Assembly (NCBI GenBank): GCA_037442365.1
Contig: JBBIQK010000003.1
Coordinates: 1 to 64,000, forward strand
Direction of reading: 5' to 3'
DNA length: 64,000 bases
Source: GBS-DC sp037442365
GTDB taxonomy: Bacteria > Armatimonadota > Fimbriimonadia > Fimbriimonadales > GBS-DC
Shown here: positions 16,089 to 25,123 of the stretch, piece after piece
Layout of the letters: each line of letters starts with the position of its first letter
How positions within the stretch are numbered: the stretch's first letter is position 1
Position numbers and translations under genes: made by a program
Notes under the pieces: model-generated
Told to the model about the DNA's origin: nothing
The model's database searches: none
Seen by the model: only the letters and a program-made list of their open reading frames with translations

Positions 16089-18545
16089 ATGAAGATTGGA
16101 CGCCAATGGAATCGCTCAATTGTGTGGACGCTGGTTTTGTCAATCGGGCTGGCTACCGCGGCGGTGCTGGCGATTAACAGCTGGTTAATCTACAACAGCG
16201 CGAAAAATACGCTGATTAAAGAAGCGCAGACTTCGGGCATGGCGCTGACTTCGAGAACCGCGCAGGAGATGGAGTTCTACCTGAAACAGGTCGCGAATGT
16301 GCCAACAGTCATGGCGCAGCGACAGTACCAGCTTGGAATCGACCCCGACTCGGCGATTATCCCCTTTCTGGCGGGTGTGCTTCGCTCTCAGTCTGATGAT
16401 ATTGTGAGCGCGTACTACGCCTATGAGCATCGGGTTCCGCCTGACCCCAGGCGAATTGCGCTGGTCACACGCGCGTCCTACCCAAACGCCGAGAAGGTTG
16501 CCGATGACTACAATCACCATGACGCGCATCAGGAATGGTATCAGAAGCCCAAGAAGACGGGCAAGCTCAGCATCACGGAGCCTTATTACGACGACGGGGG
16601 GGTCAACACGACGATGGTGAGTGTGACCGTGCCGATGTATACCTCGCAAAGTCGCTTCTTCGGCGTTGCGGGCGTCGACATCATGCTCGATGGGTTGGTG
16701 AAGCGAACTTCTGAGGTACACATCCTGCGCGAAGAGTTCCATGAGCATGAGTTTGCGATGCTGGTGAGCGAGGGCGGGATTGTGATTGCCCATCCCAACA
16801 AAGAGCTACTGCTGCGCAAGGGCTTCAACGGCACAAAACTCGACCAGCTCCCCGAAGGCGCCATCGTGGGCAGCACAGCACGCGGCATGCAACGCGCGGT
16901 CATCAGTGGACAACCACGCTACCTGTTCTGGGATACCGTGCCCATGTCCAACTGGCGGCTGATTGTGAGCGTGGAAGAGGGCGCGATCCTCGCCCCATTA
17001 GCGGGACTGCGCGCACGCGCCATCGGCACAACCCTCGTGGCGATTGTCCTGATGTGTCTGCTTGCGGGCGTGCTGACCTACCGCGCCCTGCGCCCCCTGC
17101 GCGAAATGACCGCCTGGGCGAAGCGCGCCAGCGAGGGACAGGGCGACTTGACACAACGATTAACTATCCATCGCCAGGACGAGCTGGGCGAGTTCGCGAC
17201 CTACTTCAACCGATTTATGGACCGCCTGCAGGAGATGGTGCAGCAGGTGCGTCAGGCAAGCACGCAACTGATTTCCGTGAGCCGACAGACCCAGCAGGCG
17301 ACGGACGAGCTGGCGCACCTGGCGCAGGAGGTCAGCCGCGTGGCAGGCGAGACAGAACGCACCAGCCAGCAGTTCGTCGGCGAACTCCAGAGTAATGTGG
17401 CATCGGTAAGCACGTTCCAGAACACCATCGAGGCGTTCGCGCGCCAGTCGGAAGAGACAGCGCAACTGGTAATGCAGGGCGCAAAGATTATCGAGGAACT
17501 CCAGCGCGTGGTGCAGGAGGTTTCGCAGGGCGCGGAGCAGACCGCGCATACCGCCTCCGACGGGCTGGAGTATGTGCGTCAGATGGAGCAGGGCGTTCAG
17601 CAAGCCGCCAGTCAGCTCCACACTGCCAGTGCGCGCACGCAGCAGGTCGCGCAGGCGGCGGCAGAGGGCGCACAGACACTGGCGCAAGCCACCGACGCCG
17701 TGCGACGCATCGAGACCGATGTGCAGCAGGTCGGACAGGAGCTGGAGGCGCTCGCGGCGATGTCCACCTCCATCGGCGAGATTGTGCGCACGATTGAGGA
17801 GATTGCGCGCCAGACGAACCTGCTCGCGCTGAACGCGGCGATTGAGGCGGCGCGTGCAGGCGAGGCGGGACGCGGGTTTGCGGTGGTCGCCGAAGAGGTA
17901 CGCCGCCTCGCGGAACGCAGCGCAAGCGCCACGCGTGACATTCAGCAGATTATCCAGCAGGTGCTGGCGCGCACGCAAAGCTCGTTGGACGCGCTGCAGA
18001 CCACCACCCACTCGGTGGGGGCAGGCGTGCAGCAGGCAGAAGCCGTGCGGGAGCAACTCCAGCAGGTGCTGGACGCCGTGAACCAGATTGACGCGCAGGT
18101 GCAGACGGCGGTCGAGTCGATGCAGTCGGTGGCGTGCGATAGCCGTTCCACGCTGGAGCGGATAGAGAGCATCGCGGCGATTGCACAGCAGACGAGCGCG
18201 GCGACACAGGAGATGAACGCGGAGATGTCCACAGCAAGCCAGAATATGGCGCAGGTGGCGTCGATAGCGCACGCGCTGGGGCAGCAGTCGGAGACGCTCA
18301 CGCGCGAGAGCAGCGGGCTTGTGCATTCGCTGCAGGATGTCGCGCAGTCTGGGGCGTCGATTACGCAGCGTGCAACCGAGTCGGCGCAGGCGGCTGGGTC
18401 GCAGTTGCAGACGCTGACGCAGGTGCAGCAGATGATAGCGCAGCTGGATGCGCTGTCGGGCGAGCTGGAGACGCGGCTGCGTCTGTTCAAAGTGGACGAC
18501 GACGCGCCAACGCTGCAGGTGGTCGACAATCCGCAAGCGGCGTAG
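16089..18545 (+). CDS. Methyl-accepting chemotaxis protein with dCache-like sensor
   Basis: An 818-residue transmembrane chemoreceptor. TM1 is about residues 12-35 and a long periplasmic sensor (about 37-300, dCache-like) follows. TM2 is about 311-332, a HAMP linker leads out of it, and the signalling coiled coil contains the conserved tip EEIARQTNLLALNAAIEAAR near residues 565-590. It would pass ligand signals to a CheA-CheW complex controlling flagella. It ends at a strong terminator. No che gene is adjacent. Confidence 0.95.
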   Translation: MKIGRQWNRSIVWTLVLSIGLATAAVLAINSWLIYNSAKNTLIKEAQTSGMALTSRTAQEMEFYLKQVANVPTVMAQRQYQLGIDPDSAIIPFLAGVLRSQSDDIVSAYYAYEHRVPPDPRRIALVTRASYPNAEKVADDYNHHDAHQEWYQKPKKTGKLSITEPYYDDGGVNTTMVSVTVPMYTSQSRFFGVAGVDIMLDGLVKRTSEVHILREEFHEHEFAMLVSEGGIVIAHPNKELLLRKGFNGTKLDQLPEGAIVGSTARGMQRAVISGQPRYLFWDTVPMSNWRLIVSVEEGAILAPLAGLRARAIGTTLVAIVLMCLLAGVLTYRALRPLREMTAWAKRASEGQGDLTQRLTIHRQDELGEFATYFNRFMDRLQEMVQQVRQASTQLISVSRQTQQATDELAHLAQEVSRVAGETERTSQQFVGELQSNVASVSTFQNTIEAFARQSEETAQLVMQGAKIIEELQRVVQEVSQGAEQTAHTASDGLEYVRQMEQGVQQAASQLHTASARTQQVAQAAAEGAQTLAQATDAVRRIETDVQQVGQELEALAAMSTSIGEIVRTIEEIARQTNLLALNAAIEAARAGEAGRGFAVVAEEVRRLAERSASATRDIQQIIQQVLARTQSSLDALQTTTHSVGAGVQQAEAVREQLQQVLDAVNQIDAQVQTAVESMQSVACDSRSTLERIESIAAIAQQTSAATQEMNAEMSTASQNMAQVASIAHALGQQSETLTRESSGLVHSLQDVAQSGASITQRATESAQAAGSQLQTLTQVQQMIAQLDALSGELETRLRLFKVDDDAPTLQVVDNPQAA

Positions 18546-18566
18546 CGCGGGCGCGCCCTGATTGTC

Positions 18567-18603
18567 AACGCGCCGATGCGTACCCCGTATCGGCGCGTTT
18601 TTT
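18567..18603 (+). terminator. Rho-independent terminator after the chemoreceptor gene
   Basis: Stem AACGCGCCGAT / ATCGGCGCGTT with an 11-base loop, followed by a run of six T. Confidence 0.85.
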
Positions 18604-18613
18604 CGCGTGCGGG

Positions 18614-18619
18614 TATACT
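18614..18619 (+). promoter_or_regulatory. -10 element of the FAD oxidoreductase gene (leaderless)
   Basis: CGGG-TATACT lies 9 bases before ATG 18629. Confidence 0.55.
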
Positions 18620-18628
18620 CAGCTCGCT

Positions 18629-20209
18629 ATGGACGCCACCTTTCGCGGGCGGGCGCATGTGCTGATTGTCGGCGGCGGCGTGGGGGGATGCGCGGCGGCG
18701 ATGGCATGCGCCTCAATGGGCGTGAAGACCGTGCTGGCGGTTGACCCCGACGAGTGGCTGGGCGGGCAGCTCACAGCGCAGGCGGTTCCCCCCGACGAGC
18801 ATCGCTGGATCGAGCAGCAGGGTTGCACGCGTCGCTACCGCCTGTTCCGCGACTCCGTGCGCGACTACTATCGCCGCTACTACCCGCTGACCGAATCGGC
18901 GCGCGCCGAGCCGTACCTGAACCCCGGCGGCGGGTGGGTGAGCGGGCTGTGCCATGAGCCGCGCGTGGCGCACGAGGTGCTGCAGGCGATGCTGGCGTAC
19001 CCCCAGATGCGCGGCGATCTCTGGGTGATGCAAATGTTCCCCGTCGCTGTCGACGCCGACGGCGACCGCATTCGGGGCGTGCTGTTCCAGCTGCCCAAAC
19101 AGCCCGCGACCTACTTCGTCGAGGCGGACTACATTCTGGACGCGACCGAGACGGGCGAGCTGCTGCCGATGGGCGGCGTGGAGTATGTCACGGGCGCGGA
19201 ATCGCAACGCGAAACGGGCGAGCCGCACGCCAAGCCCGAAGCTGAGCCGCACAACATGCAGGCGTTCACATGGTGCTTCGCGATGGGCTACGACCGCGAC
19301 GGCGACTATGTGGGCAGCAAGCCTCCCCGATACGACTTCTGGAAGGCATATCAGCCCCCCTTCTGGCACGCGCCGTTTTTCAGCTGGACGGATGTGAACC
19401 CCATCACGCTGGAACCACGTCGCCTGAGCCTGTTCGGCGAGGACGGCGCGCCCGCGATGTTCCGCTACCGCCAGATTGTGAACCCCGACCTGTACCCGCC
19501 TGAAATCGCGCCGCGCCCCATCACGATTGTGAACTGGCCGCAGAACGACTACTTTCTGGGCAATCTCTACCCGCCCGCAGGCGCGGCGCATCAGGAGATT
19601 GACTGGCAGCAGGCGTATGCGGCGAAGGAACTCTCCGAGTGCCTGCTCTACTGGCTGCAGACGGAGGCGCCGCGTCCCGACGGCGGGGTCGGCTATCGGG
19701 GGCTGTACCTGTGCCCGCACATCACGGGCACGGATGACGGCTTCGCGCAGAGCGTCTATGTGCGCGAATCGCGGCGCATCAAAGCGCGGTTCACCATCCT
19801 GGAACAGCATGTCAGCGCGGAATGCCGCCCCAACCAGATGCTGGCGGAGCCGTTCCCCGACAGCGTGGGGGTGGGGCACTATCGGATTGACCTGCACCCC
19901 AGCACAGGCGGCGACAACTACATCGACATCGCGACGCTGCCGTTCCAGATACCGCTGGGCGCGCTGATTCCCGTGCGCGTGCGCAACCTGCTGCCTGCGT
20001 GCAAAAACATCGGCGCGACGCACATCACCAACGGCTGCTACCGCCTGCATCCTGTGGAGTGGAACATCGGCGAGTCGGCGGGCTTGCTGGCGGCGTTCTG
20101 CACCCTGCGCCGCGTCGAGCCCCATCAGGTCTACGAAACTCCGTCGCTACTAACGGAGTACCAGAGCCTGCTGCAGGCGCAGGGCATACAGCTGGCGTGG
20201 GGGTTGTAG
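18629..20209 (+). CDS. FAD-dependent oxidoreductase (FAD_oxidored family)
   Basis: A 526-residue flavoprotein. The N-terminal dinucleotide-binding motif is GGGVGG at residues 15-20, with an acidic residue at the end of the second strand (D39). Later blocks include LDATETGELLP (about 170) and, near the C-terminus, KNIGATHITNG with a glycine-rich GESAG. These are typical of the large FAD_oxidored family found in carbohydrate-degrading bacteria, whose substrates are mostly undetermined. No partner gene is adjacent. Confidence 0.85.
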   Translation: MDATFRGRAHVLIVGGGVGGCAAAMACASMGVKTVLAVDPDEWLGGQLTAQAVPPDEHRWIEQQGCTRRYRLFRDSVRDYYRRYYPLTESARAEPYLNPGGGWVSGLCHEPRVAHEVLQAMLAYPQMRGDLWVMQMFPVAVDADGDRIRGVLFQLPKQPATYFVEADYILDATETGELLPMGGVEYVTGAESQRETGEPHAKPEAEPHNMQAFTWCFAMGYDRDGDYVGSKPPRYDFWKAYQPPFWHAPFFSWTDVNPITLEPRRLSLFGEDGAPAMFRYRQIVNPDLYPPEIAPRPITIVNWPQNDYFLGNLYPPAGAAHQEIDWQQAYAAKELSECLLYWLQTEAPRPDGGVGYRGLYLCPHITGTDDGFAQSVYVRESRRIKARFTILEQHVSAECRPNQMLAEPFPDSVGVGHYRIDLHPSTGGDNYIDIATLPFQIPLGALIPVRVRNLLPACKNIGATHITNGCYRLHPVEWNIGESAGLLAAFCTLRRVEPHQVYETPSLLTEYQSLLQAQGIQLAWGL

Positions 20210-20223
20210 GTAAACTTTATGTG

Positions 20224-21396
20224 ATGGCACACAGCACCGAGCGGCTGCGAATCGAGCATCTGGGTCCGATTGCCGAGGCGGAAGTGCAGTTTGGCAACCT
20301 GACCGTGTTCGTGGGACCGCAGGCGACTGGCAAGAGCCTGTTCCTGCAAATGTTCAAGCTGCTCCTCGATCGCGGCGCGATTCAGAAACAGTTCAAGAGC
20401 GCAGGTCTGGTCTGGACCGACCAGCCAGAGACCTTTCTGGATCTGTATCTGGGCGAAGGGATGGGCGGCGCTTACGATTCAGAGCGCACGAAGATAGTCC
20501 ACAACGGCAAGGCGATTAAGCTTGCAACGCATCTGCGAGGCGTCAGCCGGGCGAACAAAGATGAACAGGTTTTCTATATCCCTGCCCAGCGCGTGATGTG
20601 TCTGAGCAGGGGACTGCCGTTGCGCTTCGTGGACTTCCAGACGGGAGACCCGTTCGTGTTGCGTCGGTTCAGCGAGGCTATCCATCAGATGATCCAGACA
20701 GAGTTGGCCCACGGAAGAGAGAGAAAACTTTTCCCTCTTTCTGGACGCATGCGCGATGAAATGCGACGCCGATTGAACGATTCGGTTTTCGCCCATCTGG
20801 AGCTTCGCCTTCAGGTGCATCAGTATCAGAAGCGACTGGTTCTCAAGGATGACTCTGGACGGGAGTTGCCCTATCTGGTCTGGTCAGCGGGGCAGCGCGA
20901 GTTCACGCCGATGCTCCTGGGCTTCTACTGGCTGATGCCCAGCGGCAGGGTCTCTCGCCGTGAGGATGTGGGGTGGGTTGTTATCGAGGAGCCAGAGATG
21001 GGACTGCACGCACGGGCGATTCTGGATGTGATGGCGCTAACACTGGAGCTGATACGACGGGGATACAAGGTCTGCCTGACCTCGCACTCCCCACTCGTTC
21101 TGGATGTGTTGTGGGCGTTGCGTGTGATTCGTGAACACGAAGGTACTGCCGCCGATGTATGTCGGATGCTGAATCTGGGTTCTGATGAGCAAGGCGTCGC
21201 TGAACGCGCGTTGCAGATTCAGTCGCGTGTCTACTACTTCCAGCGAGACGGACATGTACGAGATATCTCGAATCTGGATCCGGGCGCGGAGAGCATCGCC
21301 GAGAGCGGCTGGGGCGGCTTGACCGAGTTTTCGGGCACGATTGGAGAGGTTGTTGCTACCGTTGTGAACCGATATGAACAAAAGCAAGCCTCATAA
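20224..21396 (+). CDS. AAA/ABC-type ATPase (AAA_15/AAA_21-like)
   Basis: A 390-residue ATPase with P-loop GPQATGKS at residues 31-38. A signature-like WSAGQREF sits near 220, Walker B VVIEEPEMGLHARA near 255 and the switch histidine in TSHSPLVLD near 290. The layout is that of OLD/RecF-like ATPases without a TOPRIM domain. It overlaps the next gene by 23 bases, so the two form a unit. Base composition is lower in GC than in the flanking genes, which suggests acquisition. Such ATPases often power defence or toxin modules; that role is inference. Confidence 0.8.
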   Translation: MAHSTERLRIEHLGPIAEAEVQFGNLTVFVGPQATGKSLFLQMFKLLLDRGAIQKQFKSAGLVWTDQPETFLDLYLGEGMGGAYDSERTKIVHNGKAIKLATHLRGVSRANKDEQVFYIPAQRVMCLSRGLPLRFVDFQTGDPFVLRRFSEAIHQMIQTELAHGRERKLFPLSGRMRDEMRRRLNDSVFAHLELRLQVHQYQKRLVLKDDSGRELPYLVWSAGQREFTPMLLGFYWLMPSGRVSRREDVGWVVIEEPEMGLHARAILDVMALTLELIRRGYKVCLTSHSPLVLDVLWALRVIREHEGTAADVCRMLNLGSDEQGVAERALQIQSRVYYFQRDGHVRDISNLDPGAESIAESGWGGLTEFSGTIGEVVATVVNRYEQKQAS

Positions 21397-21877
21397 TACT
21401 CCAAATGCTTACCAGCGAGCGGTTGCCCAGACGCCTCAACTAGGCGCGGTTGCTTATCATTTTGGGTTGAAAGCCATTCGCGGTAAATACGGGAAGCGTA
21501 TCACTTTCGTGACAGCCCAAATTCTGGGGAGCGTAGACCTCGACGCTACCCTAGAATCTCATTATCCAAACGATTCGCGCTGGGACTATGGCATTGGCGT
21601 TCAGAAGGATGGGAAAGCCCTTGCACTCTGGGTGGAGTTTCACCCCGCGCAAACTTCAAATGTAGAAGAGGTTCTCAAGAAACTACGCTGGCTCAAAAAC
21701 TGGCTTGGCGCACATGCGCCTGCGTTGCTTGAGATAACTCCTTCGAAGTCAGCCTATCACTGGCTTGCGACGAACGGCGTTCATATCATCCCGAACAGTC
21801 CGCAAGCGCGCCGACTGGCGCAGGAGGGGCTAACACTTCCGCGAAAGACGCTGAATCTGGATGCGCTGAGAATATAA
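21374..21877 (+). CDS. Uncharacterised small partner protein of the AAA ATPase
   Basis: A 167-residue soluble protein with no clear known domain. Residues about 70-105 contain WDYGIG, ALWVEFHPAQTS and a helix with KKLRWLKNWL. The D...(V)E-x-H pattern on predicted strands could be a variant PD-(D/E)XK nuclease core, with His in place of the usual Lys. The gene overlaps the ATPase gene by 23 bases and is lower in GC than the surrounding sequence. I recall similar proteins in cyanobacteria and Chloroflexi, also uncharacterised. Confidence 0.6.
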   Translation: MNKSKPHNTPNAYQRAVAQTPQLGAVAYHFGLKAIRGKYGKRITFVTAQILGSVDLDATLESHYPNDSRWDYGIGVQKDGKALALWVEFHPAQTSNVEEVLKKLRWLKNWLGAHAPALLEITPSKSAYHWLATNGVHIIPNSPQARRLAQEGLTLPRKTLNLDALRI

Positions 21878-21907
21878 ACGGGTACTCTACAGGTGGGATA
21901 CGCTGCC

Positions 21908-23035
21908 ATGCAAGGTCTCTATCTCCATATCCCGTTCTGCCATCGCAAGTGCGGCTACTGCGATTTCAACAGCTACGCAGGGCTGGATTCGCTGGTCGCG
22001 CCGTTTGTGGACGCCCTCTATCGGGAGATTGAGGAGTCGCCCTACGCGGGGGAGCGTTTCGAGACGGTCTTTTTCGGGGGCGGCACGCCGACCTATCTGG
22101 ACGGCGCGACTCTAACAGGCATTCTGGAGCATCTGACGCGCCGCTTCGTCATCCCAGCCGACGCCGAAATCACCTGCGAGGCGAACCCGGGCAGCGTCTC
22201 GCCCGAACAGTTGCGCACGATGCGGCGGGCGGGTTTCAACCGCCTCAGCTTCGGCGTGCAGTCGTTCCATCCCGACGAGTTGCGGCGGATGGATCGAATT
22301 CACACGCCTGAGGAGGTCATCCAGAGCGTTGCGTGGGCGCGGGAGGCGGGCTTTGCGAACCTGAATCTGGACTTAATCTTCGCGCTACCCCAGCAGACGC
22401 TGAAACGCTGGGAGGCGAACCTTGCGCAGGCGATTGCCCTCCAGCCCGAACACCTGTCGCTGTACGCGCTGATGCTGGAGCCGAACACGCGCTTCTATCA
22501 CCTCTACCAGAAGGGCAAGCTGCGCCTGCCCGACGACGAGACGCAGGTCGCGATGTATCGCATGGCGCAGCAGCGCATGGCAGAGGCGGGCTATCGGCAG
22601 TACGAAATCTCCAACTACGCCCTGCCGGGCTACGAATGCCAGCATAACCTGGTCTACTGGCGCAACATGCCCTATCTGGGTTTGGGACCGGGCGCGGTGT
22701 CGTACATGGGGGGCAGGCGCTGGACGAACATCAAGCATCCGCGCGAGTATATCCGCCGTGTGATGGTGGGCGAGCCGCTGGAGCTGGAGTGGGAGCGGCT
22801 GACGGGCTGGGACGCGGTCGCCGAGACGCTGATGCTGGGACTGCGCATGCGCGCGGGCGTCGACCTGCAGACGCTGGAGGCGCGTTTCGGGCTACCCCTG
22901 CACACGCACTACGCGCCTGTCATTGAGCGACTTACGCAGCGCGGCTGGCTGGAGTGCGACGGCGATACCATTCGTCTGACCAACGAGGGCTTGCTATGGC
23001 ATAGCGAAGTTGCACTTGAATTTTTCGAGAAATAG
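21908..23035 (+). CDS. hemW: HemW-like radical SAM protein (heme chaperone)
   Basis: A 375-residue radical SAM protein. The cluster cysteines C11, C15 and C18 are in FCHRKCGYC, followed by GGGTPT and the HemW/HemN-type FGVQSF segment. HemW proteins bind heme and deliver it to respiratory enzymes; older annotation calls them oxygen-independent coproporphyrinogen oxidases. ATG 21908 gives the family N-terminus MxxLYLHIPFC; a GTG 15 bases upstream is less likely. Confidence 0.9.
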   Translation: MQGLYLHIPFCHRKCGYCDFNSYAGLDSLVAPFVDALYREIEESPYAGERFETVFFGGGTPTYLDGATLTGILEHLTRRFVIPADAEITCEANPGSVSPEQLRTMRRAGFNRLSFGVQSFHPDELRRMDRIHTPEEVIQSVAWAREAGFANLNLDLIFALPQQTLKRWEANLAQAIALQPEHLSLYALMLEPNTRFYHLYQKGKLRLPDDETQVAMYRMAQQRMAEAGYRQYEISNYALPGYECQHNLVYWRNMPYLGLGPGAVSYMGGRRWTNIKHPREYIRRVMVGEPLELEWERLTGWDAVAETLMLGLRMRAGVDLQTLEARFGLPLHTHYAPVIERLTQRGWLECDGDTIRLTNEGLLWHSEVALEFFEK

Positions 23036-23062
23036 GGTATACTGCGCACAGAGGGGGACGAA

Positions 23063-23401
23063 ATGCAGCAGACGACAAACACCAGCGCAGTGGCGAGCCT
23101 GGTGCTGGGGATTGTGGCGTTGGCGACGCTGCTTACGGCGGGGCTGTGGTTCGGCTGCCTGCCGCTGCCACTGATTCTCGGGATTCTGGCGTGGATTCTG
23201 GGCAAAGGCGCGATGAACACTATTGATGCGGGGTTCGGCAACCCCAGCGAGCGTGGGATGGCAGTCGCGGGCTATGTGATGGGGATTCTCTCCGTCGTGC
23301 TGTCGGTGGTGGGCATGTGTTGCGTGGTGGGCGCGCTTGCGGGGTTTGTCGGACTCAGCGTCGCGCCGTTCTGGTGGACACAGCAGTCGTGGCAGCTTTG
23401 A
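23063..23401 (+). CDS. DUF4190-like small membrane protein
   Basis: A 112-residue protein with three hydrophobic segments (about 10-50 as two short spans, and 68-100) and the ASLVLGIVAL start and GMAVAGYVMGI repeat typical of DUF4190. Function unknown. A GGGTATACT promoter at 23038-23043 and a GAGGGGGA ribosome-binding site precede ATG 23063. Confidence 0.75.
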   Translation: MQQTTNTSAVASLVLGIVALATLLTAGLWFGCLPLPLILGILAWILGKGAMNTIDAGFGNPSERGMAVAGYVMGILSVVLSVVGMCCVVGALAGFVGLSVAPFWWTQQSWQL

Positions 23402-23440
23402 ATTGGCGGTCGCCTCCCTGAAAAACACGCTTTGTGCAGG

Positions 23441-23457
23441 TATAATATCTTCGGAGG
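23441..23457 (+). promoter_or_regulatory. -10 element and ribosome-binding site of sdhB
   Basis: TATAAT at 23441-23446 and GGAGG at 23453-23457. ATG 23466 follows, leaving a leader of only about 15 bases. Confidence 0.55.
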
Positions 23458-23465
23458 CGACACCT

Positions 23466-24281
23466 ATGCATAATGGCAACGGCTCTATCCGAAACATTCG
23501 TCTCAAAATCCGTCGGCAGGACGGTCCGAACCAGAAGCCGTACTGGCAGGAGTTCACGCTGCCCTACCGACCGAATATGAATGTTATCTCCTGCCTGATG
23601 GAGATTCAGCGCAATCCCGTCGATGGCAGTGGTCAGGCGGTCTCGCCGCCCGCGTGGGAAGCCGCCTGTCTGGAGCAGGTCTGTGGCACATGCACGATGG
23701 TTGTCAACGGCGTGGTGCAACAGTCGTGCGCGGCGCTGGTGGATCAGGTGGGCGTGCACAAGGGGGATACTATCGAGGTGACTCTGGAGCCGATGAGCAA
23801 GTTCCCCGTTGTGCGCGACCTGATTGTGGATCGCTCGCGGATGTTCGAGGCGCTCAAAAAGGTGCAGGCATGGGTTCCCATGGACGGCTATCACGATCTG
23901 GGGCCCGGACCGCGCGTGGACGACGCGACTCGTGAGTTGCGCTACGCCTTTGCACGGTGCATGACCTGCGGCTGCTGCATGGAGGCGTGCCCGCAGTACG
24001 GCGAGCATTCTGCGTTCATCGGACCCGCGCCGATTGCGCAGGCGCGCCTGTTCAACCTGCACTACGCGGGCGCGACCTTAGCCAACGAGCGACTGGAAGT
24101 GCTGTCGGGTCCCGAAGGCATCACGGGCTGCGGCAACGCACAGAACTGCGTCAAGGTGTGTCCGAAGGGCATCCCGCTCACCCGCGCGATTGCCGAGCTG
24201 AACCGCGACACGACCATCTACCGCCTGAAAAAGTGGCTGGGCATCATCCCCGATAAGCTGGTGGGCGAGGGCGCCGAGTGA
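23466..24281 (+). CDS. sdhB: Succinate dehydrogenase/fumarate reductase iron-sulfur subunit
   Basis: A 271-residue electron-transfer subunit of complex II. The [2Fe-2S] ligands are C68, C73, C76 and C88. The [4Fe-4S] and [3Fe-4S] cysteines are C165, C168, C171 and C175, with C222, C228 and C232. The protein sits on the cytoplasmic side of the membrane between the flavoprotein and the membrane anchor. No sdhA or sdhC is next to it. Its stop overlaps the surE start (TGATG). Confidence 0.92.
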   Translation: MHNGNGSIRNIRLKIRRQDGPNQKPYWQEFTLPYRPNMNVISCLMEIQRNPVDGSGQAVSPPAWEAACLEQVCGTCTMVVNGVVQQSCAALVDQVGVHKGDTIEVTLEPMSKFPVVRDLIVDRSRMFEALKKVQAWVPMDGYHDLGPGPRVDDATRELRYAFARCMTCGCCMEACPQYGEHSAFIGPAPIAQARLFNLHYAGATLANERLEVLSGPEGITGCGNAQNCVKVCPKGIPLTRAIAELNRDTTIYRLKKWLGIIPDKLVGEGAE

Positions 24282-25123
24282 TGCGGATTCTGGTGACCAA
24301 CGACGACGGCGTGTACGCCGAGGGGATTCGGGCGCTGGCGCAGCGGCTGAAGCCCCTCGGCGAAGTGTTTATCGTCGCGCCCGACCGCCCGCGCAGCGCG
24401 ACAGGGCACTCCATCACGCTACACAAGCCCCTGCGCCTGCATCGGATTCACCTGCCCGATGGTTCGGTTGCCTACGCGACCAACGGTACGCCGACCGACT
24501 GCGTGACGCTGGGCGCGCACGCTGTGCTGAACCATCAGGTGGATCTGGTGGCGTCGGGGATTAACGCTGGTCCCAATCTCGGCTGGGATTTGACCTACTC
24601 AGGCACGATTGCCGCGGCGATTGAGGGCGCGATTCACGGGATTAACGCCTTCGCGGTGTCGCTGGCGGCGGAGGAGGTGCTGCCGCTGGCGCGCGCCGAA
24701 TCGACCAACGAACCGTTCCAGAGCGAGTTGCCCCCGATGCACTACGAGACCGCCGCCGTCGCCGCGCTGAACATCGCACGCTTGCTACAGGAACACCCGC
24801 TGCCCCCGCACACTTTTCTGAATGTGAATGTGCCGAATCTGCCAATTCACGCGCTTCGAGGCTACCAGATTACCGCGCTGGGCAGGCGCCAGTACGCCGA
24901 CCGAATCGAGTCGCGCGTTGACCCGGCGGGACGACCCTACTACTGGCTCAGCGGCAGCCTGGTGGAGGAGCGCGACCAGCCGGGTACGGATGTGTACGCC
25001 GTTGCACATGGGTATGTATCCATCACGCCCGTGCATCTGGACTTCACGGCGTACAACCTGCTGGAACCAATGCAGGAGTGGCTCCGCAAGCTGCCCCTGA
25101 TTACGGACGGCGCGTCGGGTTAA
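24281..25123 (+). CDS. surE: 5'/3'-nucleotidase SurE
   Basis: A 280-residue nucleotidase. The metal-binding N-terminus MRILVTNDDG (D8, D9), the APDRPRSATGHSIT loop (about 35-48) and SGINAGPNLG (about 92) are diagnostic. It dephosphorylates nucleoside monophosphates and is linked to stationary-phase survival. ATG 24281 overlaps the sdhB stop by one base, so a GTG three bases earlier is possible but less likely. It converges with the Rpn-like gene, overlapping by 4 bases. Confidence 0.95.
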   Translation: MRILVTNDDGVYAEGIRALAQRLKPLGEVFIVAPDRPRSATGHSITLHKPLRLHRIHLPDGSVAYATNGTPTDCVTLGAHAVLNHQVDLVASGINAGPNLGWDLTYSGTIAAAIEGAIHGINAFAVSLAAEEVLPLARAESTNEPFQSELPPMHYETAAVAALNIARLLQEHPLPPHTFLNVNVPNLPIHALRGYQITALGRRQYADRIESRVDPAGRPYYWLSGSLVEERDQPGTDVYAVAHGYVSITPVHLDFTAYNLLEPMQEWLRKLPLITDGASG

